Assembly (NCBI GenBank): GCA_018697195.1
Contig: CM031857.1
Location: 95,148,966-95,212,965 of the forward strand
Length of the DNA: 64,000 nucleotides
Reading direction: 5' to 3'
Source of the DNA: Certhia americana
Lineage: Eukaryota; Chordata; Aves; Passeriformes; Certhiidae
The position numbers and the translations under genes were made by a program. Below the pieces are notes generated by a model. That model made no database searches and was not told the origin of the DNA. It was given only the letters and a program-made list of their open reading frames with translations. Position 1 is the stretch's first letter. Every line of letters starts with the position of its first letter. Positions 1 through 12,674 of the stretch are shown piece after piece.

Positions 1-1520
1 AGGAAAAAAGAACCAAAAGCTGAAGAGGTGTTGGAAAACACCATAAATGGAGGAGCAGTACAGGACCCTTAATATCTGAAGATCAGAGAGTATCTTAATT
101 TACAAGGCTCACTACAGGGCTGAAGTAGGAGAACAGGCAATTTACATATATGAGAAGAATCATATCTAATTTAGATATTTGAACTTTTTATTTATCCACC
201 TTATAAATTTGTACTACAACTGCTTTTGAGTAATTTGGATTAGTATTTTGATGGAAAAGTAATTTGCTATGTTACAAATATAGTCTGTGATTTTTCATCT
301 CGAATAAAATTTTGAACTTTGGTCTTCTTTTCATTTTAATTTTTTTATTTTATTAATATTAATAATTTTCTCCCTTTTCGGACAAAAAAGTGTTTTCATC
401 AATAAGCCTCTCAGAAAATACAAATTACAAGCTCAAAGCAAGACTATAAAATAGAGTACATAATTTGCATTACATGAACATTCAGTACCAAAGATCTGAG
501 AAGCTCAAATTTCCTGATCAAGTTCTCAGTGTATAAGTCAAGAATTCTGAGCCTTAATCTTGCTTTGAAACAGAAGAACATATTTTTAATGTTTAGCTGA
601 AAAACATAACTCCATGAAAATAAATTTCTGAAACAAATGCAGAGACAAATTTAAAGTTTCAGCTCAGAGAAATAGGCACATGAATGAAAAAAAACTACCG
701 TATAGCTCTTAGTTAGATTTGGATTATATTTGACAATATATTGATAAGAGTTTAAACAATTTCTTATTGAGGAAGCATTACACATACATGAATGTGTATT
801 TTAGATAATACTATCCTTGCAGTAGAGTAGAATTAGGCAAATGAGCAATAATTTTGAGCAATTAAGATTATTGTCAGTCTCAGGATTTCAAAATCATAAA
901 AATATAGTGAAAAATAAAATCCCTAAACAATGAAGAAACGTGATACTTTGTCCTTTTGTTAAAAGATTGGTCCATGCAAAAACGCCATTAATGACACATT
1001 ATAAATACCACAATAATGAAATATCTTTATGCAAAGAACTCAAAAAAGGAATTTTTTAATACGTTCCATTAGGCCATCAAATTTGCCACTGCCCTTGTGA
1101 CAGCTGGGTACTAAGATCCCATTAGAAAGGCAGGTCTATTTCTCATTATTGTGTGTCAGAAGTGCTCTATTTCGGAGCTAGTGGCAATAAATGTGCATGT
1201 GCTGACTGCACAAAGTGTGCATGGTCACAGTCAGCAGAGAAGGAATGAGAGGTTAGTTGTAATCATAATAATCTCTGTGTGAATTAACCTGGCTCATTCA
1301 ATTAAGAAAGTATGTCTGTTCCATGAATGTTGTTATTACATTTTAAACAATGTGTCCTAATTCTTCTTTTTCACCTAAACTTACAAGAGTTTAGTGTATT
1401 ATAGCATAAAAATGTCAGGAACAAAGACCTACTTTTCCCTCTGAGGGTACTGACAAATGTTGAACAGGACTCTAAAGTTATGATTCTTTGAGCAACCTAA
1501 AACACTCTGCAAAAATCCCC
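1..1520. other. AT-rich non-coding DNA, no gene seen
   Basis: There is no open frame of note, no repeat I recognise and no RNA gene here. The stretch is AT-rich with ordinary short A and T runs. The part at about 1060-1330 is more complex and less AT-rich than its surroundings and is discussed as a possible conserved non-coding element. Confidence 0.6.
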
Positions 1521-1650
1521 AGAATAGAATAGAACATTTGAATCATTTAGGTTAGAAAACACCTTTAAGACCATCAAGTCCAACCAGTAACTTAGCACTG
1601 CCAGATCCACCACTGTCCCTAAACAGTACATCAACACTTTGTGCACTTCT
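1521..1650 (-). repeat. CR1 LINE 3' end, short fragment
   Basis: Read on the plus strand, this has the usual antisense CR1 tail: a GAATAGAATAGAA-type start, then TTTAGGTTAGAAAA, CCTTTAAGACCATCAAGTCC, and a run matching the 'accatcaagtccaaccagtaacttagcactgccagatccaccactgtccctaaac' layout of the CR1 3' UTR. The element therefore lies on the minus strand with its 3' terminus at the left. It is cut off 5' after about 130 bp, as most CR1 copies are. It lies about 100 bp from an LTR piece, suggesting a small nest of old insertions. Confidence 0.8.
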
Positions 1651-1754
1651 GTGAATGTTACAGTGATTTATGTCTCTCTGGAATTGCAAGGCACTTTTTT
1701 TCCCAATATTTTGAGCGTTTTCTGGATTCTACACTGTCCTGGTCCTGCTTTCAC

Positions 1755-1941
1755 TAGCTTCTTGTGCACCTCCTCACTGGCAGAGCACAGGAAACTGGAA
1801 AGTCCTTGACTTACAGTAAGCGCTGCTCAGCAACAACTAAAACTTCAGTGTGTGATCAACATTATTCTCATACTAAAACCAGAACACAGCACTGTACTTG
1901 CTACTAGGAAGAAAACTAACTCCACCTCAGATGAAACCAGA
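1755..1941 (-). mobile_element. Fragment of an avian ERV LTR (probably ERVL class)
   Basis: The segment from about CTTCTTGTGCACCTCC through GCTGCTCAGCAACAACTAAAA to CTACTAGGAAGAAAACTAAC follows the antisense of the 5' (U3) part of a common avian LTR. The same block recurs at about 52900-53040 in this window (GCACTGCTCAGCAGCAATGA, CTACTATGAAGAAAACTAAT), which supports calling it a dispersed repeat. Only the U3 part remains; there is no polyadenylation signal and no clear target-site duplication. Confidence 0.7.
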
Positions 1942-2451
1942 GCAAAAGGCACTTAGCATTGCCTCCGCTCTGAGTTATTTTTAAACAAGAGCAAGGTGAA
2001 GGCAGTAGTGCATGAAACAGACAAGTAGAAGAACTGAGGAGAGTGTGCACATGCAAGTGCAATCTGCAATAATATGCTCTGTAGTCTGAAACAAGACTGG
2101 CATGGCCTGGAGGTACTCTAAGAACATGTCATGTTACAGTAAAAAAGGCATTGCAGTGTGGTACATTTGCACTAGTGACTTCTGTTTCCACTGGTTTAGT
2201 CTTCATGTTCTATTTATTCATTTTATCCTGAAGTGGATAACTTATTTTCAAAAATCAAAAATTATAAGGCAAACATGAAGACATGCATGGAAATTAATAT
2301 AGACAAAGATAGTTAATTAATAAAATTATTGTATGGCACTTAATGATGAAGAAGAGAATGATCTGTTCTTCCTTTTGGCCTTCACAAGGCATTTAAGGGC
2401 ATTATGGGGGATTGCCAGGCTCTAGTCATATCGTTTCTATATTGCTATTAC

Positions 2452-2975
2452 AGAATCACAGAATCACAGACTGTGCTGAGCTGGAAGGGGCCCACAAAGA
2501 TCATTGAGTCCAACTCCTGGCCCTGCACAGGAACATCCTCAAGAGTCACACTGTGCCCCAGAGTATTATCCAAACCCTTCCTGAACTCTGTCACGTTTGG
2601 TGTTGTGACCACTGCCCTGGGGAGCCCTTTCCAGTGCTCAGCCATCCTCTGGTTGAAAAACGTTTTCCTAGTATCCAACCTAAACCTCTTCTGACACAAC
2701 TTCAGGCTATTCCCATGGGTCCTGTCACTGATCACCATAGAGCAGAGATCAGTTCCTGTCCCTCTGCTTGCCCCCACAAGGAAGCTGTAACTGCAATGAG
2801 ATGTCCCCTCAGTGTCCTCCAGTCTGAATGCTCCTCACATGGCTTCCCCTCAGGGTCCTTCATTGCCTTCCTCTGGACTGTCTCCAATAGTTTAACATCT
2901 TACATTGTGGTGACCAAAACTGCTCAGGGCTCTTATATATGTGTGACCCTGCTCCTTTGTCCACAGTGGGCATGA
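2452..2975 (-). repeat. CR1 LINE 3' region, about 0.5 kb
   Basis: It starts with the tandem AGAATCACAGAATCACAGA tail and continues with GCTGGAAGGGGCCCACAAAG and GATCATTGAGTCCAACTCCT, the antisense of the CR1 3' UTR. It then passes into 'ctgaactctgtcacgtttgg...gtgaccactgccctggggagccctttcca', 'ggttgaaaaacgttttcctagtatccaacctaaacctcttctg' and 'ttgccttcctctggactgtctccaatag', all in CR1 order. Matching degrades after about 2935. The several short frames in both directions here are by-products of this repeat and encode nothing recognisable. Confidence 0.92.
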
Positions 2976-5337
2976 GGTGCATATTGTAAAGAACTAACAA
3001 GCCTACCTAGCCCTAAATCTAGTTGACTAAAATACTGCTGAAATTGAGGTGAACAAAGGTGAACAAGCTGTTAAGGTTTTACGACTTTCATCCCAGAAGG
3101 AAAAAGAATCTTTCTTAACCCAAGCAGAAAATCATTCTCCCCCCTAGTGTCTTGAGTCTGAAGCCCTATAACATGATGGGGGATCACAGTGTAGGAATAA
3201 GCTGTGTTTCTTGTCAACCTCCAGCTATAAAATAGCCATAAACTCTGAAATGGAAGCCAGAACTGCACAACTACCACATTGCTTTGTCTAGTCAGTGTGA
3301 ATCAGTCATCTTGAGGAGGAACAGAAAGGTCTGTCTTGAGATACCTCCTGTCTGCACTACTGTAGCTCTGCTGATGTTGGTAGAATTTTTTACCTGCACA
3401 GAAAGAAGTATTGCAGTTATGAAGCAAGCTAATATATTTATTCAGAATATTCACCTCTCTTTCATGTCAGACTCTTATTGCTGAGTTAAGCTAAAATACT
3501 AGTAACAGCCAAATACATTTTAGAGCTATTTTTGTCTTTTTGTCTCATATAAGTAAATGGGAAATAGAATGAAGCTGAACTTGTAACAGATTCCATTAAA
3601 CTATAATTTTTATCTTCATTAAAGTTCAATTTTATTCCAGAAAAAATATGCTTTTGCATGTTTTGTCTGAACATGAATCTGTGAGGACTGGGACACATAA
3701 GTCAAGGGAGTTTGCCGTTAACTTTATCTCTTCTTTATTTTTCCTTAATTAGAACTTACTTCAAAAAGGTGAAACTTAATCAGATTTTTCCAACCATGTA
3801 TATAGCTCCTATCTTTCAGTATTCAATTTAACCTCTGAGATTTTTCTAGAGTCACAGAATATTCAGGTAAAAAGCATTTATAGTGGATTTCTTTTTTAGT
3901 AAATCCTGAATACCTGGGGAACTGATTTCTCTGATGGAGTGTCTTGTCTTGCCATAAGCAACTTCAAAAACAGTGATTTCAAAGCCTTTCTATTTCTTGT
4001 CCTCATCTTGAAGTATTATATTAATAAATGTTTTCTTTGACATATTGAGAAAGAAGTTATCTTTGCTTCTGACTCATCCCTAGCTGATTGTCTTATTCTG
4101 TTAAAAAAGAGTTAAAATAAAGATTTGTGTATTTAATTTCAACTACACCATTTGTGTTCATATGCTGTGTTTCTTTTCTGCAGTATTTTCTTGTTCTGTT
4201 CTTTAGATTACAATGTGGTAAACACTGAAAACCTCTGATAATTTTGTGACTTTTCTAAAAAAAGTCACAAATGTTATGCAGCAGTACTAAAAATTACAGA
4301 AAAACAAAACTACTCGTTTTGAGAAAGGCAGTTTGCTTCTTTAGAGTGATATAACCTCAGTGAAAAAGTCTGTAAGAAAATTAAAAATCTCTGAATTTTC
4401 TCCTTATTGTTCTGGCTTGATATTTTTTCAAAGCCATAACTTGATCCGTGGGAAGTTTCTCTCTGGGAGTAAACCTTACATTGCATATTCTAAGATATTT
4501 TAAACATTTTCAGTGCATTTCATTTGAATAAACTTGAATTGAGTATTCTCTTAATTACAGTGGCTTATTTCTAAATATAGACATATCTGTATTTATCATA
4601 GTTAGCAATGAAAATTGCACAGTCTGCCATTGGTGCTGTGCATCTGTTGACCAATATTTAATAATTAGCATATCTGTTAAATAGTCATTTATTTTAGAAG
4701 CCAAATTAATTTAGTCCCCTTGTACAAAGTACATTTTGCTAGCTAACAGAGGTAGTAAAACTGTAAAAAGTGAACCATGGATATATCAGATATCATTCCT
4801 CATTAGTCATTAATCATTATTGTTATGTGAAGGGCATGAACTTTAAAGTTCTTGTAATCTGGAAACACAATGCCATAAATCACGGGATAAAAAAAAATTA
4901 TTGTTTCCTGTTTATCTAATGAAAATGAAGCCTTAGTTTCAGTTCTGAAGACTGCAAAGAGTTTCTTTAAGACAGTAGATATTTGGTTTTTGACCAATTG
5001 CAATTCTGGTAAATCTGTCTTTCATGTGAACACTGATCATTGCTCTGCTTGCAGTAGAACCATTATAGCAACTAATATGATGCAATTTTTTTCATTGATA
5101 TTTTTTTTTCCTTTTCAACACTTAATGTTCTTCCTAGATCAAATGTTTCTTATCACATATGTCTCAACTCTGAATTGCTGGATTAAGCATATTTTAATAT
5201 GTCTGGCTGATAAATATGCTAAGCACCTACTGGGAAACAGATACTTTTCAATCACATTAGAGATCAGAAAATCATTCCCATCACCTTGTAAACTTGGGAC
5301 ATGTTTTTTCTATTGGTTTGTATTAGATTCTCATGAC
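2976..5337. other. AT-rich non-coding DNA, no gene seen
   Basis: This is single-copy-looking AT-rich sequence. Open frames reach at most about 130 codons (4990-5385), have no recognisable domain and run into the neighbouring LTR. I see no RNA gene or clear repeat. Confidence 0.55.
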
Positions 5338-6209
5338 AGTGTGACTGTTCTGGTAGTGGACAGGCTGCAGAAATATCTTGTGTGAGAAAAGACATGGGAA
5401 CTGACCCCATGTCAAAGTCAGTTTCAGCCACCTACAAAATAGACATGCTGCTACCCAAAGCTGAACATATAGGCAACTCTGGTGGTATCTCTGTGATAAC
5501 TTATTTAAGAATGGGTTAAAAATGTTGTGCAGCAACTGAGAGGAGTAAGAATAGGAGTGAAAGGGATGCTCCAGATGCTGGAGCAGAGAGTCCACAGAAG
5601 ACCATAGTGGAGCAGATATCCCCACTGTGGGACTGTGGAAGACACCAGAATTGGTGGATGTGCTGTGCAGCCCATGGGGAACCCATGGAGAGCCCATGAC
5701 AGTGCAGGCTCCTGGCAGGGACTGTGGCCCATGCAGAGGAATCCACACTGGAAAAGATTTTCTGGCAGAACCAGTAATCCTGTGGGGAACCCATGCTGGA
5801 GCAGCCTAGTCCTGAAGGAATGTACTAAGAGGAAAGGACCCATGCTGTAGCAGTGCTTGAATAGCTGTAGCCCATCAGAAGTACTCACATTGGAGCAGCT
5901 CATGAAGGTAGAAGTGTCAGGAATGAGGTTGAACCTGGAAGAAGGAAGTAGGATGGGAGAGGTATTTCTGGATTTGTGTTTGTTTTTTCCTATGCAACTC
6001 TATTTAATTGCCAAAAAAACTGAAATCAATTTCCCAAAAGAAGAGTGTATTTTGTCCAAGACAGTAACTAGTGAGTGATCTCTCTGTCTTTACTTGATCT
6101 GTGATCTTTTTCTTCTTATTTCCTTCCCCCTGTCCTGCTGCTGATGGGGAGCAAGAGAGTGGCTTGGTGAGTACCTGGTGGCCAAGGCCAAGCCAAGGTC
6201 AGCCCACCA
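5338..6209 (+). mobile_element. Avian ERV LTR, nearly complete, ERVL-like
   Basis: The 5' side reads GTTCTGGTAGTGGACAGG, then ATCTCTGTGATAACTTATTT AAG, the U3 layout of a widespread avian LTR. Next come repeated 'catggggaacccatggagagcccat', 'atgctggagcag' and 'ggagcagctcatgaag' units. The 3' side has TGTATTTTGTCCAAGACAGT, AGTGAGTGATCTCTCTGTCT and a final GGTCAGCCCACCA. About 870 bp are present. I see no internal gag or pol and no exact target-site duplication, so it is best read as a decayed solo LTR. Family assignment is from memory of the consensus. The 141- and 132-codon minus-strand frames over it are shadows of the repeat units. Confidence 0.8.
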
Positions 6210-7663
6210 AATTGCAGCGTGTTGTATACGTAGTACAGTGTTATAGAAAAAGAACTTTGGCATTTTCTAAGTAATAGTGACATCAGAGGAATTAGAATGT
6301 GTTATAAATTAATATGGCTTAGTGTCTATTTTCATTAGCTTTTTTAAAAACTGTATTTAAAGAGCTGCAATTCAGTATCTTTCCTAAGCTTTCTGCAAGT
6401 AGTGAGTTAATTTTGGGCTACCTTTGAAAAGGTGACAGCCTTATGAAAAGATTTATGTAATTTGTCTCTCCTTCTGTTCTATCTCCCATCTTTGATTTTT
6501 CCTCAAGTTCTTAAGCTAAGAGTTGTTTCTCTCCATCCCATTACAACAGGGTCATTTTGCAGAACATGGATGGCCGTTCAAGGGCCGTTCACCCGGAGCC
6601 TCATGTGTTTTTTATGGGATAGGGGCAAATGACCTCAGAATTAGAGCTAGGTGGCAGGGATTTTCTTAGGAGTTTCAGAGTTTGGGGTAGGCAGTGAGAC
6701 CAAGCACACATTGTTATGGGCAGCAAAAGACACTCGGGGGTCTCTGGAACTTACAGCAGGGCCTGCAGTGTTTAGGAAATCCAACCTCAGGTTCTTCAGG
6801 AGCAGCTCCATAGCAGTGAAGTTGCCTGTGAATACATCCAAGTCCCAAAGAAGGGGAGGTTTTACCATGAATATCATAGCTTGTTGAAGTTTTCTAATGA
6901 TTAAAAATGGAAATTCGTTCAATTTAATGGTGTTTTGCAATATGTAGATTTCAGGACAAATCCATAAACCTAACTTATAAGAAGGCTCAGAATACAAAAC
7001 TCTTGAAGCAGTGCCTACATTTGCAGTGGGCAGCATGGCAAAAGCTTAAAATCCTGAAAGCATAACTCAATACTCCTAAGTGCGTTCAGAGCTGTTAAAT
7101 GTTTTAAACAGCAAGTGGCTAACTACACTGAGAATAGAAATGTGAAATCATCCAGATAAGACTTACAGAGTGGATACACTAGAATTAAATGTTGGGGAAG
7201 ATAGACTATAAATTCAGTGAAGTTAATACAATTCTATTTCATGTATAAGGAGTAAAATACTCAAAGCAAATGCTACTTGTACTCTGTGAGGCACAGTGTT
7301 ACCATTCCTTTTTGAGGGATTAGTCTTGAAAGCCTACTCTGAATTTTACAGCCCACATCCATTTTCAAATTAGAAACATAAGTGCAGTGTCTTTTGAGTC
7401 AGGGACAACATGATACTCAGTGTGTTAATGTATTAATACAAACACTCAGTGCCAGTAATACTTCAGAAGTACAAAGTAATATCGTGCAGAATTCCATATG
7501 CTGATGCAATCCAGGCACCTCTAACAATGCACAGAACACTCCTTAGAAATGTAGTGCAGAAAATTAGCATGTACTTGAGAAGGTGTCAAGATGTTATAGC
7601 TGTGCACTGTTTTTTCCTAGGTCAGCCAGCAAACAGAACACATAGTCTTGAAAATTAAATGTG

Positions 7664-7770
7664 TTAAAAAAAAAAAAAAAAACAAAAAAAACCCCAAAAA
7701 AACCCCATAAAACCAAACAAAACCAAAAAAGCAAAACAAACAAACAAAATACCCCCCAAAAAAACCCAGT
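7664..7770. repeat. A-rich low-complexity tract with AACCCC blocks
   Basis: A pure A run of about 18 is followed by alternating A runs and C runs (AAAAAAACCCC, ACCAAACAAAACC, ACAAACAAACAAA, ACCCCCCAAAAAAACCC). On the minus strand it reads as G/T-rich sequence similar to the tract at 30916-31022. It is a simple-sequence tract, not a coding region; the hydrophobic minus-strand frame through it is an artefact of TTT and GGG codons. Confidence 0.85.
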
Positions 7771-8183
7771 TGTCAGAAACACCACTGGAATAATTTAATT
7801 TTAATATGCAAATTTTAAGTAGAAACTTGGGTCTTCAAGATATGGGGGAAGGGCCAATGTATTTTGAAAAATTCACAAAAAATGGTTACTATTTTTGATC
7901 TGAAGAAGCATTCAATATATAACTTTCAGCTAATGGAAAAGTTTGAGCTCCACAGAGCTTGTGGGTTGCTATTCCCTGTGACATGTACATTCCTGATGTT
8001 CCATAGGATTTCTCCTTCTGTGAGAGAGCTTGGCCCCCTCCCATGGGAGAGTTAAGGACTAGCATTCCTCCTTAAGGACAGAAAGCAGAAATAAAAGCTG
8101 ACTGACTGAAGCTGATGTGCTTACTAATTCAGTCTTCAAATGTGGGCTTTTATGAAGACATGATTTCTTGCAGAACAAATAAA

Positions 8184-8290
8184 ATCTCTTCCGTGAAGGG
8201 TGGTGATTATTTCTCTTTCACTTCAGAGAAAGACTTTAGTAGCTCAATAGCTCACAAAAAGCAGTAATAATCACCCTTCATAGATGAGAT
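8184..8290. repeat. Imperfect inverted repeat / hairpin
   Basis: The left arm 8184-8211 (ATCTC...TGAAGGGTGGTGATTATT) is complementary to the right arm 8266-8290 (AATAATCACCCTTCA...GAGAT). There is a 2-base bulge, a short mismatched patch, and a loop of about 54 bp. Possible explanations are a short MITE-like element, a transcribed hairpin, or chance. I see no target-site duplication. Confidence 0.6.
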
Positions 8291-8772
8291 ATCCTGTAGG
8301 TATAAAATGCACAGTTGTCACCTCTCTGAGTCTTCAGTAAAGGAGTTGACAAACAAAGCAAAAGTCTAAGATTCCCCTTCCACATAGACACATCCTAACT
8401 CCTTTAAATAATTTTTTCCCCTCTTCTTTTCTCGTGTAGCTTTTAAAGTGCACATCAGCAGGAGAAGATTTCTCCGTTGTAGGAAAATGTGAGAGATTAT
8501 CTCCATGGAACCTCATGTGGACCAACAAAGCTTCTAAAAAGGTCTGCTGAAGGTCATTTTCTCACTGTATAAAGTCTATTTTGTCTCACTTTGGTTTCTG
8601 TGGCAAGCATGCCACAACGGTGGGACAGTATGTCAGTGTTAAGGATGTGTCTGGTCAGGATGAAACAATTTCTCTGACAAAAGGGCAGTCTCACATCAAA
8701 ATTCAAATTCTTTCAATAGAAAATATGAGCAGTGGGTAGAAATAACCAAGCAAGAACCAGTATGAAGGCAGG

Positions 8773-9100
8773 ATGGGGGATGAACAGACAGAGAGCAACT
8801 CTGCCAAGAAGGATTTGGGGGTGCTGGTCAAAGGGAGGCTGGACATGACCTGGCAATGTGCTCTTGCAGCCCAGAAAACCACTTGTACCCTGGGCTGCAC
8901 CCAAACCAGCAGGAGCAACAAGGCAAGGGAGAGGATTCTGTCCTTCTACTCAGCTCTGGGGAGAGCCCACCCACTGTGCTGCATCCACCTCTGGGGTGCT
9001 CAGCACAGGAAGGACATGGACCTGTTGGAGCAGGGCCAAGGAGGACCACAGAGGTGATCAGAGGGATGGTCTGATCCTGCAAGGAGAGAGAAATTGGAGT
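8773..9100 (+). repeat. CR1 LINE fragment, end of ORF2 and start of 3' region
   Basis: The order AAGGATTTGGGGGTGCTGGT, GGCTGGACATGACC, TGTGCTCTTGCAGCCCAGAA, CCTGGGCTGCACCC, AGAGGATTCTGTCCTTCTAC and AGGAAGGACATGGACCTGTT GGAGCAGG matches the sense strand of the CR1 region between the end of ORF2 and the tail. It is truncated at both ends; the expected tail is missing after about 9100. Overlapping short frames in three phases are repeat shadows. Confidence 0.88.
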
Positions 9101-9172
9101 CTTACATTCCTGAATTTAAGTAAATAATAATAAAAAAAAAATTATAAATTCATCATAAGGAAGCTTTCATAT

Positions 9173-9216
9173 TTTACAATTGCAAGTCAATTTTACAATT
9201 GCAATTGCAATTGTAT
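9173..9216. repeat. CAATTG-rich palindromic repeat
   Basis: Repeated TTTTACAATTGCAA and CAATTGCAATTGCAATTG units form a self-complementary stretch just downstream of the CR1 fragment. Each CAATTG is itself a palindrome, so the tract could extrude a small cruciform. No function is implied. Confidence 0.6.
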
Positions 9217-11880
9217 TGTTGACAATGCAATTTATCAACAATGTAATTAGTTTTCTCTTTTTCTGTTAATTAAAAGCTACTTTTGACCCTGAACTTAGAT
9301 TAAACATGGTGTGTAGATGAAAACCTATGAATTTTTAATCTCCAAATTCTTGGGCTGTTTTGCTTTAACCTTGAGTCAAGACATTGAACATTGGGGAATA
9401 TTTTTGAAACTTTTTTATTAGTGTATAAACATGTATCTCTCCTTAAAATGATCTTGTGATTATTAGTCTATATTTGTAGGGCACTTTGGAGATTTTCAGC
9501 ACAAAGTACTAATTAAGTGCTATTATTTCTATGTCTACTCTTATTTGAGTTTCCCCATATTCTAAGCCTTTAAGGGAAGCAAGAACAGAGGCTTTTTTAA
9601 GGACAGTCTTAAGGAAAGACCTTAGGCAAGTTATGAAGACTGAATGTTTTTAACAGCTAGATATCTCATGGCCTAAATTCTCTCTATTCATGACCACTGC
9701 TATCCAACTCTTTCTCCATTATGGTGAGACTGATGTAATTGAGGTGGAAGAGATGAGTAGCTCTGTATATTCTTTGAATTGCTTCACTCTTCAACAGCTT
9801 TTGTGAGTTGTTAATGTTCTTGATTCAGCTTTAAGAATTAAATTCAAAGCTGATCAAATGTCAGAATTCTGCACGAAAATGCATGTTTTAATTTCAAAAG
9901 AAAATCTTTCCCTTAAGAAATTTTAAACAATAAGAAATATCTTCTGAGAAATTTTTAACAGCAATTATATTTGGTTTGAGTTGCAAATTTCCCTAATTCT
10001 TAACTAGTCTGTGACAGTATTACATAAGACATAAAGTTGTAAATGACTACTAATACACCACAGTATATTTAAAAATTTTAACTCTCTTTTATATAAATAG
10101 AATAGAAATAATCATACTCACTACTTACTTGAAATAAATAATCTTATTTTCTTAATAAATTACTGTTTGTATTGAAAATTTGGACAGAAATTAAAAGAAA
10201 ACAACAGGGAAGTAAATTTATCTGTCTGTTTCTCCTATATTATCTTCCAACGACTTTTCTATGTCAATGGAAATAGCCTAAATTAATTTCTTCCATCCCA
10301 CACCAAAGCCAAGATTATCAGTAGCTCTGATAATTTTGCTCCTTCCAGTAAAATACTACTCTGGGAAAGAAAGAAGCCTCTGGTTATATTATTGTAAAGT
10401 TAAATAAGCTGCCATCTATGGAAGATATAAAGTTTTCATAAGTATAGCTCCATCTTTTACAATATGTATAAAATAAGACCTGAGGAGCTTTTTGCAAGGC
10501 AAGAAGAAAACCAATGGATCTTGAGGAAGGATGGTTACCAGAGCAACCTATAAAACATTTCTTTACAGTATCAAGTAAGCATATAGCTTGTATTGCTGCT
10601 GATAATTGTTTTTACTTATAAGCCAGAGGTTATTTTGGTGGAAATCTTGTAACACATTCTAGCATCTTGAAAAATAAGTAATTTTACAACAGCTACCAAC
10701 AGCCAAGGACAGGCATGTGATTCTGAGTGATTCAGTGTGATTTCTGAACTAGGAAATCTTTTCTTAAAAAGAATTTAAGATTTTAGCTCTTTTAAATCAT
10801 GAAAGATCAGCAAATGGAGGGAGAGAATATACACCTCTTTGAAATAAAAATAATATGCCTTTATTAGTTTGAAGGTTAGGCTCCTCAATGCTTGTATGAT
10901 ACTTGAGTAGACTGGATCTTCATGTTTTACAATGTTTCCTCATTCTCAGCTCAAATACAGTCTTAGAAAGTACCTCAAGTATTTACTTCTTGTCCAACTT
11001 CTGGACAAAGACCAGACCTAAAGCAATGAAGATACTTAGAACACCTCCATGTGGGCCTTAGTCACTGAAACAGAAATGCTAACTGATTTAGGTAACAATC
11101 AGATCAAATTGTGGTATTTGATCTTGTCTTGACCATGATTCTTGTCTTCTTAGCACCACACAAATCAGTATAGTTCAAGATCTCTAACAACAAGTTTACA
11201 GCTACGTTTATTCTAACTTCACTCGACACCAACCAGCTGCTGAAGAAAAACATGGATGAAATTTTGCAGTAAGCTGTAATTTAGGCAAATGCTATCAATG
11301 CAATAGCCGGGCAGAACAGGAGGTAGAAGCTGTCATTTCTGAGAGCACTACCATAATATGACCTTTGTTATATCATACTAATTGTTCTAGTTTTCTCATA
11401 TCTGACTTGTGTGTTGTCCTTTTGGAAGGAACTCTTCTTCTGCTTGTCCTGCATCTGCTTGTGCATTCAGTGGGGACAATTCCTCCCTTTGTTTTGCTAG
11501 TTGTTTTTGGCCTCTGTTCGAGACAGCTTCTAAGTTAAATGGACATCTGGCAACTTTACTCCTCTTCAGACTTATCTGAAAGGAAACTCATTTAGCAGGT
11601 GCACACAAAGCCATTGACAATTTATTGACCAATGAAAAAAAAAGAGGTCAGCCTAGACTGACATGAGCACCCTTCTGAGCAAGAGCATTACATGCCTTAT
11701 AAAACAGAAAATTGACAATCAGAGAACACAGTGTCTGAAGCCAGACACATATTTCTAGATGTGCTATTTCATTTTTTTTTAAACTACAGAGATTAGTATG
11801 TCAGAAATAGAAACCAAAGACAAAGATGTGTGAGTACTGAGTTTCCCATTTATACTTCTGTACTCTGATACAAAATGTAT

Positions 11881-11885
<5 letters not shown>

Positions 11886-11912
<27 letters not shown>
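11886..11912. repeat. Poly(A) run, 27 bp
   Basis: An uninterrupted A run. The upstream sequence does not resemble a processed transcript or a known retroelement, and no AATAAA sits at the right spacing, so I treat it as a simple homopolymer. Confidence 0.9.
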
Positions 11913-12674
11913 GTTCAGGAATCTAAATGAGGCATCTGCAGCTACAGTTTACAAATTTCAGGTATGAAATTTGCCTATAGGACAAAATGTGTCCAGTTAT
12001 TTTATTAAATATGTGTAGGAATAGGACACCTGAGTTTGGTAAATAAAACTGTTTTAGAACTGTTAAAATGTGAAAAAGACAATATTTAGAATAATGGTGG
12101 GGTTTTACATGGTAAGTAGTAAAGGAAAGACTGCCTTTAAATTTGCAGGTAGCAAACTGATTGTAGAAGGGATAGTTGTAGATGAAGACATTTAATGATG
12201 CACACTGGTTTTGGAACGTGAGTCAAAATTTAATAATAATAATGCAGCGATATTTTTTTTAAGCATGTTAGATCAGATCTTGTTGACTGTTTATAAATTC
12301 TAAGACATTCAGACTGCAATTCATATAGTCAGCTATTTGTCATCTGATGAAGTAAAGTCAGATCTTGTAATAGGCACACATTGACACAGAGGAAATAAAG
12401 TAATCACTTCTAGGATGATGTAGAGACATCTACTATCAAAATCCCACCTGATATTGCCCTCAACTCAGTGTCTAGAACAAATACTTTGAAAATTCTGAGT
12501 TGACAAGAACATTTGGAGCTAGGATTCATTACTAAACACCAAATATTTGGAATTTTGCACAAATATCTCTACATGAGATAAAGAGAGCAGAATGTTGCAT
12601 AAAACTTAATGAAGAGTATAAAACTATGACCTGCCATAGGGAAGTGTGTGTTTTGGACTCTAAATGATCAAACC

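Larger units (their letters stand above)
6210..8772. other. AT-rich non-coding DNA with low-complexity tract and hairpin
   Basis: No supported gene. Two opposing frames overlap at 6647-7036 (129 codons, minus) and 6651-6887 (78 codons, plus); neither has a recognisable domain. The stretch also holds an A-rich/AACCCC tract (7664-7770) and an imperfect hairpin (8184-8290), both listed separately. Confidence 0.55.

Noticed and set aside
2404..2975. Frames of 96 to 140 codons on both strands
   Set aside because: They lie within a minus-strand CR1 3' region and match its known non-coding and broken ORF2 sequence.
3850..3930. GTCACAGAATATTCAGGTAA, similar to a CR1 tail start
   Set aside because: The match does not continue into the rest of the CR1 3' region, so it is too short to support.
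5323..5903. Minus-strand frames of 141 and 132 codons
   Set aside because: They are antisense to the repeated units of the LTR at 5338-6209.
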